Origin: Leptospira stimsonii
Lineage (GTDB): Bacteria > Spirochaetota > Leptospiria > Leptospirales > Leptospiraceae
DNA length: 64,000 bases
NCBI RefSeq assembly: GCF_003545885.1
Contig: NZ_QHCT01000001.1
Span: 930,001-994,000, forward strand
Direction of reading: 5' to 3'
A program made the translations under genes and the position numbers. Positions 40,066 to 49,244 of this stretch are shown in pieces. The notes beneath the pieces were generated by a model. It did not search any database. It was not told the DNA's origin and saw only the letters and a program-made list of their open reading frames with translations. Every line of letters starts with the position of its first letter. Position 1 is the stretch's first letter.

Positions 40066-40649
40066 TTCTAGGTCATTACGCTTCCGCTCTCATACCCTAT
40101 TCGAAGTTGAAAAAGTATCCTTTTTGGATTCTTCTTCTCTGTGCGAATATACCGGAGTTTCTTTGGTTGTTTTTGGCTTTGATCGGGGTCGAACCCACCA
40201 TTCCTTCATCCCTACTCGATGCTACGTTTCAAAATCTTCAAGTGCAGATGACATACAGCCATAATTTAATTCCTGCCTTTTTGCAAGGAGGAGTCGTTTC
40301 CGCAGTAGTTTTCGCGATTTATAAGAATGGAACCTTCTCTCTTTGGTGTGGATTCTTAACCGTCTTTCACGTGTTATGCGATTTGATCGTCGGTTTCGAA
40401 CACCAGCTTTTGTCTCCGAGCTCGCCTGTGGTTTCTCTGAATTCTTATTTTTATTTTCCGCATGTCGCTATTCTTATCGAATTCGTTTTTAGCCTTGTTT
40501 GTATCTTTTGGTATGTTCAAACCGAGAAGAAGAGCGGAACACCCATATCGAAACAAAAGCTCGTTTGGTTGATTCTGATCTTCGGTGTTGGAGTTTTGAT
40601 GTGGTTGCCGAATGCCACAATTCCTTTAAGAGCCTTGTTGCCTTTTTAA
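40062..40649 (+). CDS. Membrane protein, hydrolase-like family of unknown function
   Basis: A 195-residue protein with five to six membrane helices. It opens ILGHYASALIPYSKLKKYPF and has MTYSHNLIPAFLQG and FHVLCDLIVGFEHQ, a pattern of scattered His/Asp (GHY, SHN, HxxxD) that I remember from membrane proteins distantly like YdjM-type metal-dependent hydrolases. Catalysis is unproven. Its ATG overlaps the TGA of the 33-residue peptide gene, so both are translated together. Confidence 0.65.
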   Translation: MILGHYASALIPYSKLKKYPFWILLLCANIPEFLWLFLALIGVEPTIPSSLLDATFQNLQVQMTYSHNLIPAFLQGGVVSAVVFAIYKNGTFSLWCGFLTVFHVLCDLIVGFEHQLLSPSSPVVSLNSYFYFPHVAILIEFVFSLVCIFWYVQTEKKSGTPISKQKLVWLILIFGVGVLMWLPNATIPLRALLPF

Positions 40650-40739
40650 CCTTTGGATCCGTTGATAAATTATTTTTTACTATTAGTTTGATTTGACGAA
40701 AAAGTATCGAACGGGAGGATTCCTTCCGGAGCAATTCGT

Positions 40740-43700
40740 TTGGAACCATTCTTCATCTTCGTATTATTTTTATTCGGTCTTTATACATTCTTTCAATCGA
40801 AAAGTTTAAAAAACCAGGTTGAAGAATTAGAATCTAGAATTCGTATTTTAGAATTATCTCTTAAAACGGAACAAAAGCCTGAAACAAAAGCGGCCTATTC
40901 GGAAGAGCAAACTCAAAAAGGAAAACCCGTCGCTCCTGTTATAGAATCCAAACGAATTCCACCCGCGGAAGTACCTCCTGAAAGCATCGAAGTCAAGACG
41001 ACCGCAAATGTTCCGGTTGTTGCTAAGACGATTCCACCTGAGACAAAAACCGAAGCTCCGATTGAAAAGCCGCAAGAAAAGATCATACCAAAGGAACCGA
41101 AAGAACCAGGACTACTGATTCAATTTTGGAAAAAAATAGAAAAGCCTCTTTCCGAAAATTGGACGGGCATCTTGGGTGCGGTCATTCTTGTGGCCGGAAT
41201 CGGCTTTCTCGGAATCTACGCGTTATTCATCCTTTCGGCATTCTTTCGTTGTCTTCTTGTGTTGGGTTTTTCCGGAGCATTGTTCGCGCTTTCCTTGTGG
41301 CTCGGAAAAAAATCAGAGTTTCGGACGATTTCACTCGCTTTGAGAAGTAGTGCCGCCGCCGTTTTTCTTTTTGTTTCTTTGGGAAGCGGTTATATCGAGA
41401 CCTTGAGATGGTTGGATAATTCTTATTTTGCATTGTCCGCTTTAGCTCTGGGAGTTCTTGTCAATGTGTTTACGGGTTATCGATCTAAGAATGAAACATT
41501 CGCATCTTTGCATACGATTTTAGGATTGGTGTCCGTTTCCATTCCTCAGTCTTCGGCATTTACGTTAGGCGTTATTACTTTGATTTGTTTGCCCGGAGTC
41601 GTTTGGAACTATTCCGAAAGAAGGCAAGTCCATCTACTCGTGGTGAGTACCGGCTTTTTTGCGTCTCATATAATTTGGAATCATCAAATCTACTCCGCTT
41701 CCAAACCGGTAGGGTTCGAGGTTATATTTCCAATTCTTTGTATTCTTCCCGTTTTTTCGGGTGCGTTACTCGTTCATTACAGAGAAACACTTTACGGAAA
41801 AAAAGGGTTCGAGTTGTTCCCTCTCGTGAGTCATCTTCTCAACTGGTCTTATTTGGGAATCAGCCTCGTTCAATATTCTCAGAAATCGAAATACAGTACG
41901 ATTTTATTGTTTTTTGCCGCGGCGATCGTTTGGTTCCTTTCGATGAATGCGAAACGAAAAGAAATTTCCTGGCTGTTTTTAACGGATCGATTGGTTTCTC
42001 AATCTCTCATCGTTCTTGCGATTTTTTCGTTTCATCTTTGGAACATGGCAAATCTTTCCATCGTTGCGATTTTGGCTTTGGAGATTCTTATCTTCTCTTG
42101 GATTTGTTTTAAGGAAGACAACCGATTTTTGGAAAGGGTTTCCCTTTCGCTTACCACTCTCGTTTTCGGAATTCTAATTGTTTTTTCCTATAAGGATTTT
42201 TTCGAATCACCGACTCCGGGCGTGGTCGTTCAGGAAGCGCTCGCCTCCCAAATCGGATACGGACTGTTGATACTCGCATTGGTGGGCTTTATCGGAATTC
42301 TAGAAAAAAGATTTCCGATCGTTCAGGAAGAATTATCACTCACATCTTTGCTTACGACTGCAATGGGGTTGTTGGCCGGCGGAGGTTTGTTTTCGCTTTA
42401 TCTCTTTTTCTCGAAGGAAACTTTCGGAATATGGATTCCTTCCATTTTGTTAAGCGTCATTCTCCTCTTGAGAGAGAGGTTGTCTTCAAAGAGACTTCTC
42501 TTTACGATTGCGATTCTTACTCCTCTTGTAACTTTGACGCTTTGGAAATCGATCGTATCTTCCGCAGATGAAAGTGCGGAAAGAATTCTACTCGTATCGC
42601 TTCCTTGGCTTCTCCCGTTTTTGATCTATCTAAAGAATTGTAAGATCGGAGAAGAAAAAGCCTCCGTCTTCTGGCCGGGCCTTTTCGGTTTTACAGCCCA
42701 TCTCGTGTTTACTTTTTATTTCTACCTCAATCTGAAAAGTCCGCTTCTTTTCGGACCGTTTGCCGTTCTTCTTTCTCTTTTGTATCTTGAATCTGGAAGA
42801 TGGTCTCGTAAAAATGAAATGGAAAAGTCCGCAAAACAAGGGAAGTTATTTCATTCTTTCTATATTCTTGCGTTCGTATTAGCAGGATTATTTTTATTGC
42901 GACATTTTGCCGTGGAGTTCCAGGCGTCTTCGATTCTGTTCGGAATTCCAGCACGCTTCTGGATCGAGATTCTCGCCGCGTTCGTGTTCCTCTATTGGGT
43001 TCTGTTTCCGGAGGAAGAATTTTCTTCCTTACCTTGGCTGGGATCCGCACAACCGCTTTTCTTGGAACTGTTGATCACCATCGTAGTAATCGGGATTTAT
43101 ACCGAAACACCCGGAAGAATTCTTTCCTTTGCGATGGCTCTTGCGACTTTGATTTTGTTTTTCCTATCCAAGATCAAATCCCTTAAAACGGAACGGTTTG
43201 CACTGTATGTTTATCTTTTCTTTATATGGACGAATATTGAAATATTTCTCGGTGGAGAATCTACGGTATTCGCGACACAAAATGAATTTCCATGGAAGCA
43301 AAGAGGTTTTCAGATCGCTTCGATCTTCGCTCAACTTGGAGTTGTCTTTTTTATTTTTCCTAGGTTGAGTTTGGAAGGAATCGAATCACGATTTATTGGA
43401 TGGACTCGAATTTGGAGATCTCCTCTTCGATTCTTTCAGAGATACTATAATATTTTGCCCGGCTACTTAGGAATTTTCGGAATAGTGGTCGCCGTTTACG
43501 TTTACACAAAAGATATTCTCTCACCGATTTCCAATCTTATCGTAGGGCCGGCCTGGGCGCTTCTTTCGATTTTATTTTTAGAATTGGGTCAATTTTTTAC
43601 GAAAAGGTCCGCTTCGCAATCGATCGGAATTCTTGCCGACTTTTTGAAACGTGCGTCTTGGTTTGGTTTGATCGCTTTTTCCGTTCATTACATATATGTG

Positions 43701-44534
43701 GATTTGCAGTCGTCCTATCTTTTTATCGGATTCTTATCCGCGGCGCATTGGGTCGGTTTACTCGGGTTTCTCGTCTGGGTCTATTGGGCGACTTCGAACA
43801 TTAAGGAAATTGAATCCGTTACTTTTTGGAAAGTAGTAGTTCCCCTATTGGCCGAAGGATGTCTTTTCTTCGTTGGATTGATTTCTTATTCCACTCTAAA
43901 TGAATCCTGGGTAAGCGTTGCCTTTGCAATAGCGGCCATTTTGGTTTTAGAGATCGGAATTCGAAAGTCGCAAACTCTATCGAGATTCAGATGGTATGGA
44001 ATTTTATTTCATCTATTCTCCTGTTTTTATCTAACCTTTATCGTATCCACGGAAGACAATCCGGTGGCACAATGGTATCAGGCGAAATGGATACCGGGTG
44101 TTTTGACGATTCTTCTTTTGTTCTTATTCGTTTATAGAGCTTATCGAAGTTACGGTAAAGAAGAGATATCCTTTCCGCAAGGGCTCGGTTTTTTGAAGGG
44201 GATCTCCGAGAAAACCGGAATCTATCTGAATGGAATCGTATATTATCCTTTCTTTATAGGAATTTTTCTCTTCTTGTATTGGTCTTTTTCGAGCGCTGTT
44301 CTCACGCTTCTCTGGTCTACACTCGCCTTTCTCATTTTCTTGCTCGGACTATTTTTGAAAGAATCTTGGTTCCGTTATCTTTCCCTTGGGCTATTGTTGT
44401 TTTGCGTGGGAAGATTGGTATTTCACGATTTATCCTCTGCGGGAACGATTCTCAAGGCGGTCGTCTTTCTTGGCGTGGGAAGTATATTGCTTTTAATGAA
44501 TACGATTTATAATAAATACCGGGATCGGTTTTGA
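40740..44534 (+). CDS. Giant DUF2339-like membrane protein
   Basis: A 1264-residue protein: one N-terminal helix, a coiled coil (about 22-42), a Pro/Lys/Glu-rich linker (45-125), then the DUF2339-like opening ENWTGILGAVILVAGIGFLG and more than 25 membrane helices to the end. Such giant hydrophobic proteins occur widely and are uncharacterised. Start is TTG at 40740 with CGGAG seven bases before. The M48 protease gene begins immediately after its stop, and DUF1003 and an MFS exporter follow with overlaps, so a shared envelope-related task is likely. Family assignment is from the opening motif and layout. Confidence 0.78.
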   Translation: MEPFFIFVLFLFGLYTFFQSKSLKNQVEELESRIRILELSLKTEQKPETKAAYSEEQTQKGKPVAPVIESKRIPPAEVPPESIEVKTTANVPVVAKTIPPETKTEAPIEKPQEKIIPKEPKEPGLLIQFWKKIEKPLSENWTGILGAVILVAGIGFLGIYALFILSAFFRCLLVLGFSGALFALSLWLGKKSEFRTISLALRSSAAAVFLFVSLGSGYIETLRWLDNSYFALSALALGVLVNVFTGYRSKNETFASLHTILGLVSVSIPQSSAFTLGVITLICLPGVVWNYSERRQVHLLVVSTGFFASHIIWNHQIYSASKPVGFEVIFPILCILPVFSGALLVHYRETLYGKKGFELFPLVSHLLNWSYLGISLVQYSQKSKYSTILLFFAAAIVWFLSMNAKRKEISWLFLTDRLVSQSLIVLAIFSFHLWNMANLSIVAILALEILIFSWICFKEDNRFLERVSLSLTTLVFGILIVFSYKDFFESPTPGVVVQEALASQIGYGLLILALVGFIGILEKRFPIVQEELSLTSLLTTAMGLLAGGGLFSLYLFFSKETFGIWIPSILLSVILLLRERLSSKRLLFTIAILTPLVTLTLWKSIVSSADESAERILLVSLPWLLPFLIYLKNCKIGEEKASVFWPGLFGFTAHLVFTFYFYLNLKSPLLFGPFAVLLSLLYLESGRWSRKNEMEKSAKQGKLFHSFYILAFVLAGLFLLRHFAVEFQASSILFGIPARFWIEILAAFVFLYWVLFPEEEFSSLPWLGSAQPLFLELLITIVVIGIYTETPGRILSFAMALATLILFFLSKIKSLKTERFALYVYLFFIWTNIEIFLGGESTVFATQNEFPWKQRGFQIASIFAQLGVVFFIFPRLSLEGIESRFIGWTRIWRSPLRFFQRYYNILPGYLGIFGIVVAVYVYTKDILSPISNLIVGPAWALLSILFLELGQFFTKRSASQSIGILADFLKRASWFGLIAFSVHYIYVDLQSSYLFIGFLSAAHWVGLLGFLVWVYWATSNIKEIESVTFWKVVVPLLAEGCLFFVGLISYSTLNESWVSVAFAIAAILVLEIGIRKSQTLSRFRWYGILFHLFSCFYLTFIVSTEDNPVAQWYQAKWIPGVLTILLLFLFVYRAYRSYGKEEISFPQGLGFLKGISEKTGIYLNGIVYYPFFIGIFLFLYWSFSSAVLTLLWSTLAFLIFLLGLFLKESWFRYLSLGLLLFCVGRLVFHDLSSAGTILKAVVFLGVGSILLLMNTIYNKYRDRF

Positions 44535-45437
44535 ATGAAACGATTGATTTTTTTTATAGGAATTTTGGTTTTCGGCGGCGTCCTAATGGCGCTCTTGTAT
44601 CGGGAACAGATTCAGACAGAAAGAACTTCCACGTTAGCTCCCTTTTATCAGATTCTCGGGAAACCGATTCGAACAATGAATCGAGCTCTAACAAAAGTGT
44701 TATCCGTGGATTCTTTGGATGAAAAAGAATACGGAGATGCAATTCGAGAGCGATTTTCCGAACTCAAGAAGGTCGGCGATAAGGATTACGATTATCTAAA
44801 TCAATTAATCGGCTCGCTTACGGTCTACAAACAAAAACCTTTCGATTACACGGTTTATATCATGGAAGATGAATCTCCGAATGCCTTTGCACTTCCTGGA
44901 GGTGTGATCTTTGTTACAAGAGGATTGTTGACGACTCTTAAATCGGAACACGAATTGATTTCCGTTCTTTCACATGAGATCGGGCATATCGAAAAATCCC
45001 ATTGTATGGACGGCATTCGATTCGAACTTTTAGCCAAAAAAATCGGAACCGATACGTTAGGCCAGCTTGCGGACTTCGCATTTCAAACGATGACGAGACA
45101 TGCGTATAATAAAACGCAGGAAGACGAAGCGGATGAATACGCTTTCGATTTGATTCTTAATACTACATACGATCCTAGTGGAGTAGGTCTCGCGTTTTTG
45201 AGATTGGAACAATACGATCCCGAAACCGGTGTTAAAAAGGCGAAGTTGTTCAGCGAATACTTTCAGTCTCATCCTCATATGGATTTGAGAAGAGAAAAAT
45301 TTTCCGAGAAGGCGAATCTTTGGTGGGAAAATCACCCGGAAGAACGCAGATACAAAGGAGCTCGGAACTTAAAATCCAGAATCACCTTCGAAAAAAAGGA
45401 TTATGAGGGAGAATGGACCGAGGGACGTAAATCCTGA
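44535..45437 (+). CDS. M48-family metalloprotease, membrane-anchored
   Basis: A 300-residue zinc protease with one N-terminal anchor helix (LIFFIGILVFGGVLMALLY). The active site VLSHEIGHIEKSH has HExxH, and the third zinc ligand lies in the helix NKTQEDEADEYAFDLI. A substrate groove sequence PNAFALPGGVIFVTRGLL is typical of BepA/LoiP-like periplasmic M48 enzymes, which cut misfolded envelope proteins. No tetratricopeptide domain. The ATG directly follows the DUF2339 stop; second gene of the operon. Confidence 0.93.
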   Translation: MKRLIFFIGILVFGGVLMALLYREQIQTERTSTLAPFYQILGKPIRTMNRALTKVLSVDSLDEKEYGDAIRERFSELKKVGDKDYDYLNQLIGSLTVYKQKPFDYTVYIMEDESPNAFALPGGVIFVTRGLLTTLKSEHELISVLSHEIGHIEKSHCMDGIRFELLAKKIGTDTLGQLADFAFQTMTRHAYNKTQEDEADEYAFDLILNTTYDPSGVGLAFLRLEQYDPETGVKKAKLFSEYFQSHPHMDLRREKFSEKANLWWENHPEERRYKGARNLKSRITFEKKDYEGEWTEGRKS

Positions 45438-46186
45438 AGAAGAAAACCGAAGAATCTGAATCTACCTCGAATCTGATTCGTTGCGACATTTGTAATCAAC
45501 TCTATAAGGAAGATAAGGTCGTTTCATCGCTCGGCATTCGTAAAGAAGTACAGTCCATCTTAGAGGAAAAAAATCCCGTTTGGAACGAACACTCCTCCGT
45601 TTGTACCAATGATTATAATAAAGCACGTGTAACGTATGTAAGACGGATCATGGAAGAAGAGATCGGGAGTATCCATTCTCTTGAACAAGAAGTGATCAAC
45701 AGCGTGACAGAAAGTAATCTGATCAGTGCGAATGACAACGATTCCTATGTCGAAAAATTAAGTTTAGGCGATCAAATTGCGGACAAGGTAGCGAAGTTCG
45801 GAGGAAGTTGGAGTTTTATTATAACTTTTTTTCTGGTGATGCTAGGATGGATTATGGGAAATGCCGCGATCTTGATTCGATCTCCCTTCGATCCATATCC
45901 TTTTATTCTATTAAATTTGGTTTTGTCTTGTTTGGCCGCAATTCAGGCGCCGATCATTATGATGAGTCAAAATCGGCAGGAAACGAAAGATAGAATCCGA
46001 TCCGAAAACGATTACAAAGTAAATTTGAAGTCGGAGATCGAGATCAGAACCTTACACGAGAAGGTGGATCATCTCCTTATGAATCAAAGGTCTAAGATGA
46101 TCCAAGTACAAGAAATTCAGATGGAAATTCTTGGAGAAATTAACGATCAACTGAAAAGTCAAAATGGCATAGGAAAGAAATTATGA
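45434..46186 (+). CDS. DUF1003 membrane protein with N-terminal zinc-finger-like domain; apparent CTG start
   Basis: The DUF1003 core (DQIADKVAKFGGSWSFIITF with two helices and the RNRQETKDRIRSENDYKVN-like tail) is evident from about 45740. The first ATG in frame (45650) would drop a coding-quality stretch that extends upstream without stop to 45431: RCDICNQLYKEDKVVSSLGI, EHSSVCTNDYNKARVTYVRR. This Cys-x2-Cys...His...Cys domain normally begins DUF1003 proteins. The frame opens between TAA 45428 and CTG 45434, with GAGGGA eight bases before, so the likely start is CTG 45434 (overlapping the protease stop as CTGA) giving 250 residues. Role unknown. Confidence 0.75.
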   Translation: MKKKTEESESTSNLIRCDICNQLYKEDKVVSSLGIRKEVQSILEEKNPVWNEHSSVCTNDYNKARVTYVRRIMEEEIGSIHSLEQEVINSVTESNLISANDNDSYVEKLSLGDQIADKVAKFGGSWSFIITFFLVMLGWIMGNAAILIRSPFDPYPFILLNLVLSCLAAIQAPIIMMSQNRQETKDRIRSENDYKVNLKSEIEIRTLHEKVDHLLMNQRSKMIQVQEIQMEILGEINDQLKSQNGIGKKL

Positions 46187-47415
46187 CCAAGCAGGAATCT
46201 TTATCTTTGGGTGAGGGCCTTTTTTCCAAAAAGAGTCTGATCTATTTTTATATCAATACCGCGATCACTCTTCTCGCGGGGAATATGTTCAATTATACTT
46301 TGATAATATATTCGTTGGATGTCACGCAGTCTCAAACGTTCGCAGGATCAATTTTTTTTGCGAACGTTTCACCCACGATCCTATTCAGTTTTTTCGTAGG
46401 AGCGATCTTAGATCGTTATTCTCGCTTGAAGATACTCTACCTTTTTCAAACGAATTTCATCGTTTCCGGCGTCATCCTTGGAATTCTTATTCTGCTGGGA
46501 AAAATGAATTATGAATTGAGATACATCCTGATTCTTCTTTCCATTTATAACGGATTAGCGCTTACATTCATCATTCCGGGGAGATTGACGTTGCTCGGTA
46601 ATTTGGTTGATGGAAAAGATACCGCTAAGGCTACGATGATGCTCAATATTCTTATTATCATCGGTTTCGGATTGGCTCCTATGTTTGTGGGATTGATCAA
46701 ACAAAAATACGAATGGTATGTGTTGTTCTTTTTTATTTCGGGTTTATACTTTGTCGGTTACCTCTCCTTGACTTTTGTAAAAATAAAAGAGACCGTGCAC
46801 GCCGAAAAAGAGACGATCTGGTTCGGACTCAAACGAGGGTTCGTTTTTTTACGATCGGAATCTCTTTCCATTGAACTGCTTATTCTTACTATGTTCGCTA
46901 TTTTTATGGTCGGTCCGATGCAAGTCGTTCTACCTCAATTTGCGAAAAACATACTATTCTTAAACGAGAGAGAAAGAGGGCTTTATATGGGAATGCTCGG
47001 ACTCGGGTTATTGATCGGAGGAATTGCCGCAAGACTTTTACACGATCGTTTTCATCGAGGATACACTATGTTAGGCGCTACCTTTCTTTCGGGACTTACC
47101 GTTTTGGCGGTCGCCAATTTTCCGGTTACGATTATCTCGGCATTTCTATTGCTTTTCGTCGGAGTTCTTGGCGGTCTACTGAGTGCGTTGATTCCCTCGA
47201 CCTTGCAGATCATAACTCCCGATAACGTAAGAGGAAGAGTGATGAGTTTTTACAGTTTAGTCTTTCAGGCGACGCCGGCGATTTCCGGTTTGATCACCGG
47301 AAAACTCGCGGACAATTACGGACAACCGTGGTCCATCGGGTTCTCCGGAGGGTTTATCATCGTTTGTTCGATATTCTGCGCTATTTCCTTCGCAAAACTG
47401 CGCGCCTTTCGTTAA
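46183..47415 (+). CDS. MFS transporter (EntS/MFS_3-like)
   Basis: A 410-residue major facilitator with 12 helices. The A-loop between helices 2 and 3 is GAILDRYSRLKILYL, and the second-half counterpart is ARLLHDRFHRGYTML; the stretch LIPSTLQIITPDNVRGRVMS is typical of the EntS/MFS_3 exporters. ATG overlaps the DUF1003 stop by four bases, so it is the last gene of the DUF2339 operon. Probably exports a small molecule or siderophore-like compound; substrate unknown. Confidence 0.9.
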   Translation: MTKQESLSLGEGLFSKKSLIYFYINTAITLLAGNMFNYTLIIYSLDVTQSQTFAGSIFFANVSPTILFSFFVGAILDRYSRLKILYLFQTNFIVSGVILGILILLGKMNYELRYILILLSIYNGLALTFIIPGRLTLLGNLVDGKDTAKATMMLNILIIIGFGLAPMFVGLIKQKYEWYVLFFFISGLYFVGYLSLTFVKIKETVHAEKETIWFGLKRGFVFLRSESLSIELLILTMFAIFMVGPMQVVLPQFAKNILFLNERERGLYMGMLGLGLLIGGIAARLLHDRFHRGYTMLGATFLSGLTVLAVANFPVTIISAFLLLFVGVLGGLLSALIPSTLQIITPDNVRGRVMSFYSLVFQATPAISGLITGKLADNYGQPWSIGFSGGFIIVCSIFCAISFAKLRAFR

Positions 47416-47433
47416 AAAAAGCGCGACTTCGGA

Positions 47434-49074
47434 TTAATTTTCAATCAAAGAAGAATGATATCCTTCCGGAGTTTCATATCCCATGATATCCAGGATCGTC
47501 GCGGCCACGTTCGCCAAACCGGGATCTTTGACTTTTGAATTTAATTTGAGTTTGTCTTCGGGATCCAGAATGGAAAATGGAACCGAGTTTAGAGTGTGAC
47601 TTGTTTTAGGCACGGGAAGACCGTTCGTGTCTTTTTCCACGTTTCCCTTTTTATCGAGCTGATACATTTCGTCCGCGTTTCCGTGGTCGGCGGTGATCAA
47701 CAAAACAATATTCTGTTTTTCGCATATTCTCCATAACCTTTCGATACAACCATCCAAAAATTCCATCGCCTTTACGGTCGCCGGAAAGTTGCCCGTATGA
47801 CCGACCATATCTCCGTTTGCGTAATTGACTCGGTAAAAGTCCTGTTTGTTTTCCGTTAGAGCCTTTTCCAGAGCGTCCGTGATGAGAAGCGCTTTCATTT
47901 CCGGACTTTGATCAAACGGAATCACGTCGGAATGGATTTCCTTGTATTCCTCGGTTTTCTGGTCAAAGTAGCCGCTTTTGTTTCCGTTCCAGAAATAGGT
48001 CACGTGACCGTATTTCTGTGTTTCGGATAACGCATATTGTGCCACCCCGGAGTTCGCCATATACTCACCTAAAGTGCGATCAATCGCGGGTGGTGCCACT
48101 AAAAATCGTTCCGGAAGTTTCAGATCCCCGTCGTATTGCATAATTCCCGCGTAAACGATGTTGGGTAGAGGACCACGATTGAATTTGGAGAATTCTTTTT
48201 GGGTGAACGCGAGTGAGATTTCGATGGCTCGATCTCCTCTAAAATTGGTGAAGATTACGGAATCGCCGTCCGAAATTTTTCCAATTGGATTCCCGTTTTC
48301 GGCGATTACAAAGGAAGGAAGATACTGATCGATTACTTTCGGATCTTCTTTGCGGAACGTCTCGATCGCTTCTTTCGCGGAGGAGAATTTTCTACCCTCT
48401 CCTTTAACATGAATCGCCCAACCTCTTTCGACCATCGACCAATCCGCTTCGTAGCGATCCATCGTGATCGTCATACGACCTCCACCGGAAGCGATCCTGA
48501 TGTCGGTTCCATTCTTCCGTAAAGAATCCAACCATTCCTCAAAAGGATTCAAATAATCTAATGCAGATTTTTCCGGAACATCCCTTCCATCGAGAAGTAC
48601 GTGAAGGCGAATTTTCGAAACTTTTTCTTTGATCGCCTGAGAAATTAAGGCCCTCGTATGATCGATGTGAGAATGTACGTTTCCGTCCGAAAAAAGACCT
48701 AATAAGTGTAAGGTGGAGTTATTTTTGATGACGTTCTCGACGACTTCTTTCCATGCTTGGCCTTGAAAGATGGATCCGGTGGATATCGAATTAGAAACGA
48801 GTTTCGCACCTTGATCGAATATTCTTCCGGAGCCTAGGACGTTGTGTCCTACTTCGGAATTTCCCATATCTTCGTCCGATGGCATTCCCACAGCCTTACC
48901 GTGGGCTTGAATATGAACCGTAGGAAATTGATTCCAGACACGATTTAGAAACGGAAGACGAGCGCCTGCGATCGCATTTCCGAATTCGGCGCCGCGGGGA
49001 GAGTAACCGACCCCGTCTAAGATAACGAGTAGAGCCTTTCTAGACCGAAAGGTATATTTCTTGGAAAGCTTCAT
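47434..49074 (-). CDS. gpmI: 2,3-bisphosphoglycerate-independent phosphoglycerate mutase
   Basis: A 546-residue alkaline-phosphatase-superfamily enzyme that interconverts 3- and 2-phosphoglycerate in glycolysis using two Mn2+. Clear motifs: [19 protein letters not shown] (metal Asp), [18 protein letters not shown] with the phosphorylated Ser, [29 protein letters not shown] and the metal cluster [37 protein letters not shown]. The ATG at 49074 is used; the frame runs 48 codons further upstream with non-conserved hydrophobic residues. No clear ribosome site. Divergent from the 674-residue protein. Confidence 0.97.
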   Translation of the reverse strand: MKLSKKYTFRSRKALLVILDGVGYSPRGAEFGNAIAGARLPFLNRVWNQFPTVHIQAHGKAVGMPSDEDMGNSEVGHNVLGSGRIFDQGAKLVSNSISTGSIFQGQAWKEVVENVIKNNSTLHLLGLFSDGNVHSHIDHTRALISQAIKEKVSKIRLHVLLDGRDVPEKSALDYLNPFEEWLDSLRKNGTDIRIASGGGRMTITMDRYEADWSMVERGWAIHVKGEGRKFSSAKEAIETFRKEDPKVIDQYLPSFVIAENGNPIGKISDGDSVIFTNFRGDRAIEISLAFTQKEFSKFNRGPLPNIVYAGIMQYDGDLKLPERFLVAPPAIDRTLGEYMANSGVAQYALSETQKYGHVTYFWNGNKSGYFDQKTEEYKEIHSDVIPFDQSPEMKALLITDALEKALTENKQDFYRVNYANGDMVGHTGNFPATVKAMEFLDGCIERLWRICEKQNIVLLITADHGNADEMYQLDKKGNVEKDTNGLPVPKTSHTLNSVPFSILDPEDKLKLNSKVKDPGLANVAATILDIMGYETPEGYHSSLIEN

Positions 49075-49244
49075 GTTAGATTCATGGAACCAGGCGACTA
49101 TCAAAGAAGTCAAGAGAATCAAATGCGAAAAAAACTTGGAAATTGCTTTCCTTTCTCCGATCAAAAGAAAAAATGAAGTTGAACATTCGAAAAGCCTTCC
49201 GAAAATTCTCAAACTCATTTGAATAGTCTAACACTGGAGAGGCG

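Noticed and set aside
47401..47433. Terminator between MFS and gpmI (CGCGC...GCGCG)
   Set aside because: Arms only five bases, loop includes the MFS stop; too weak to call.
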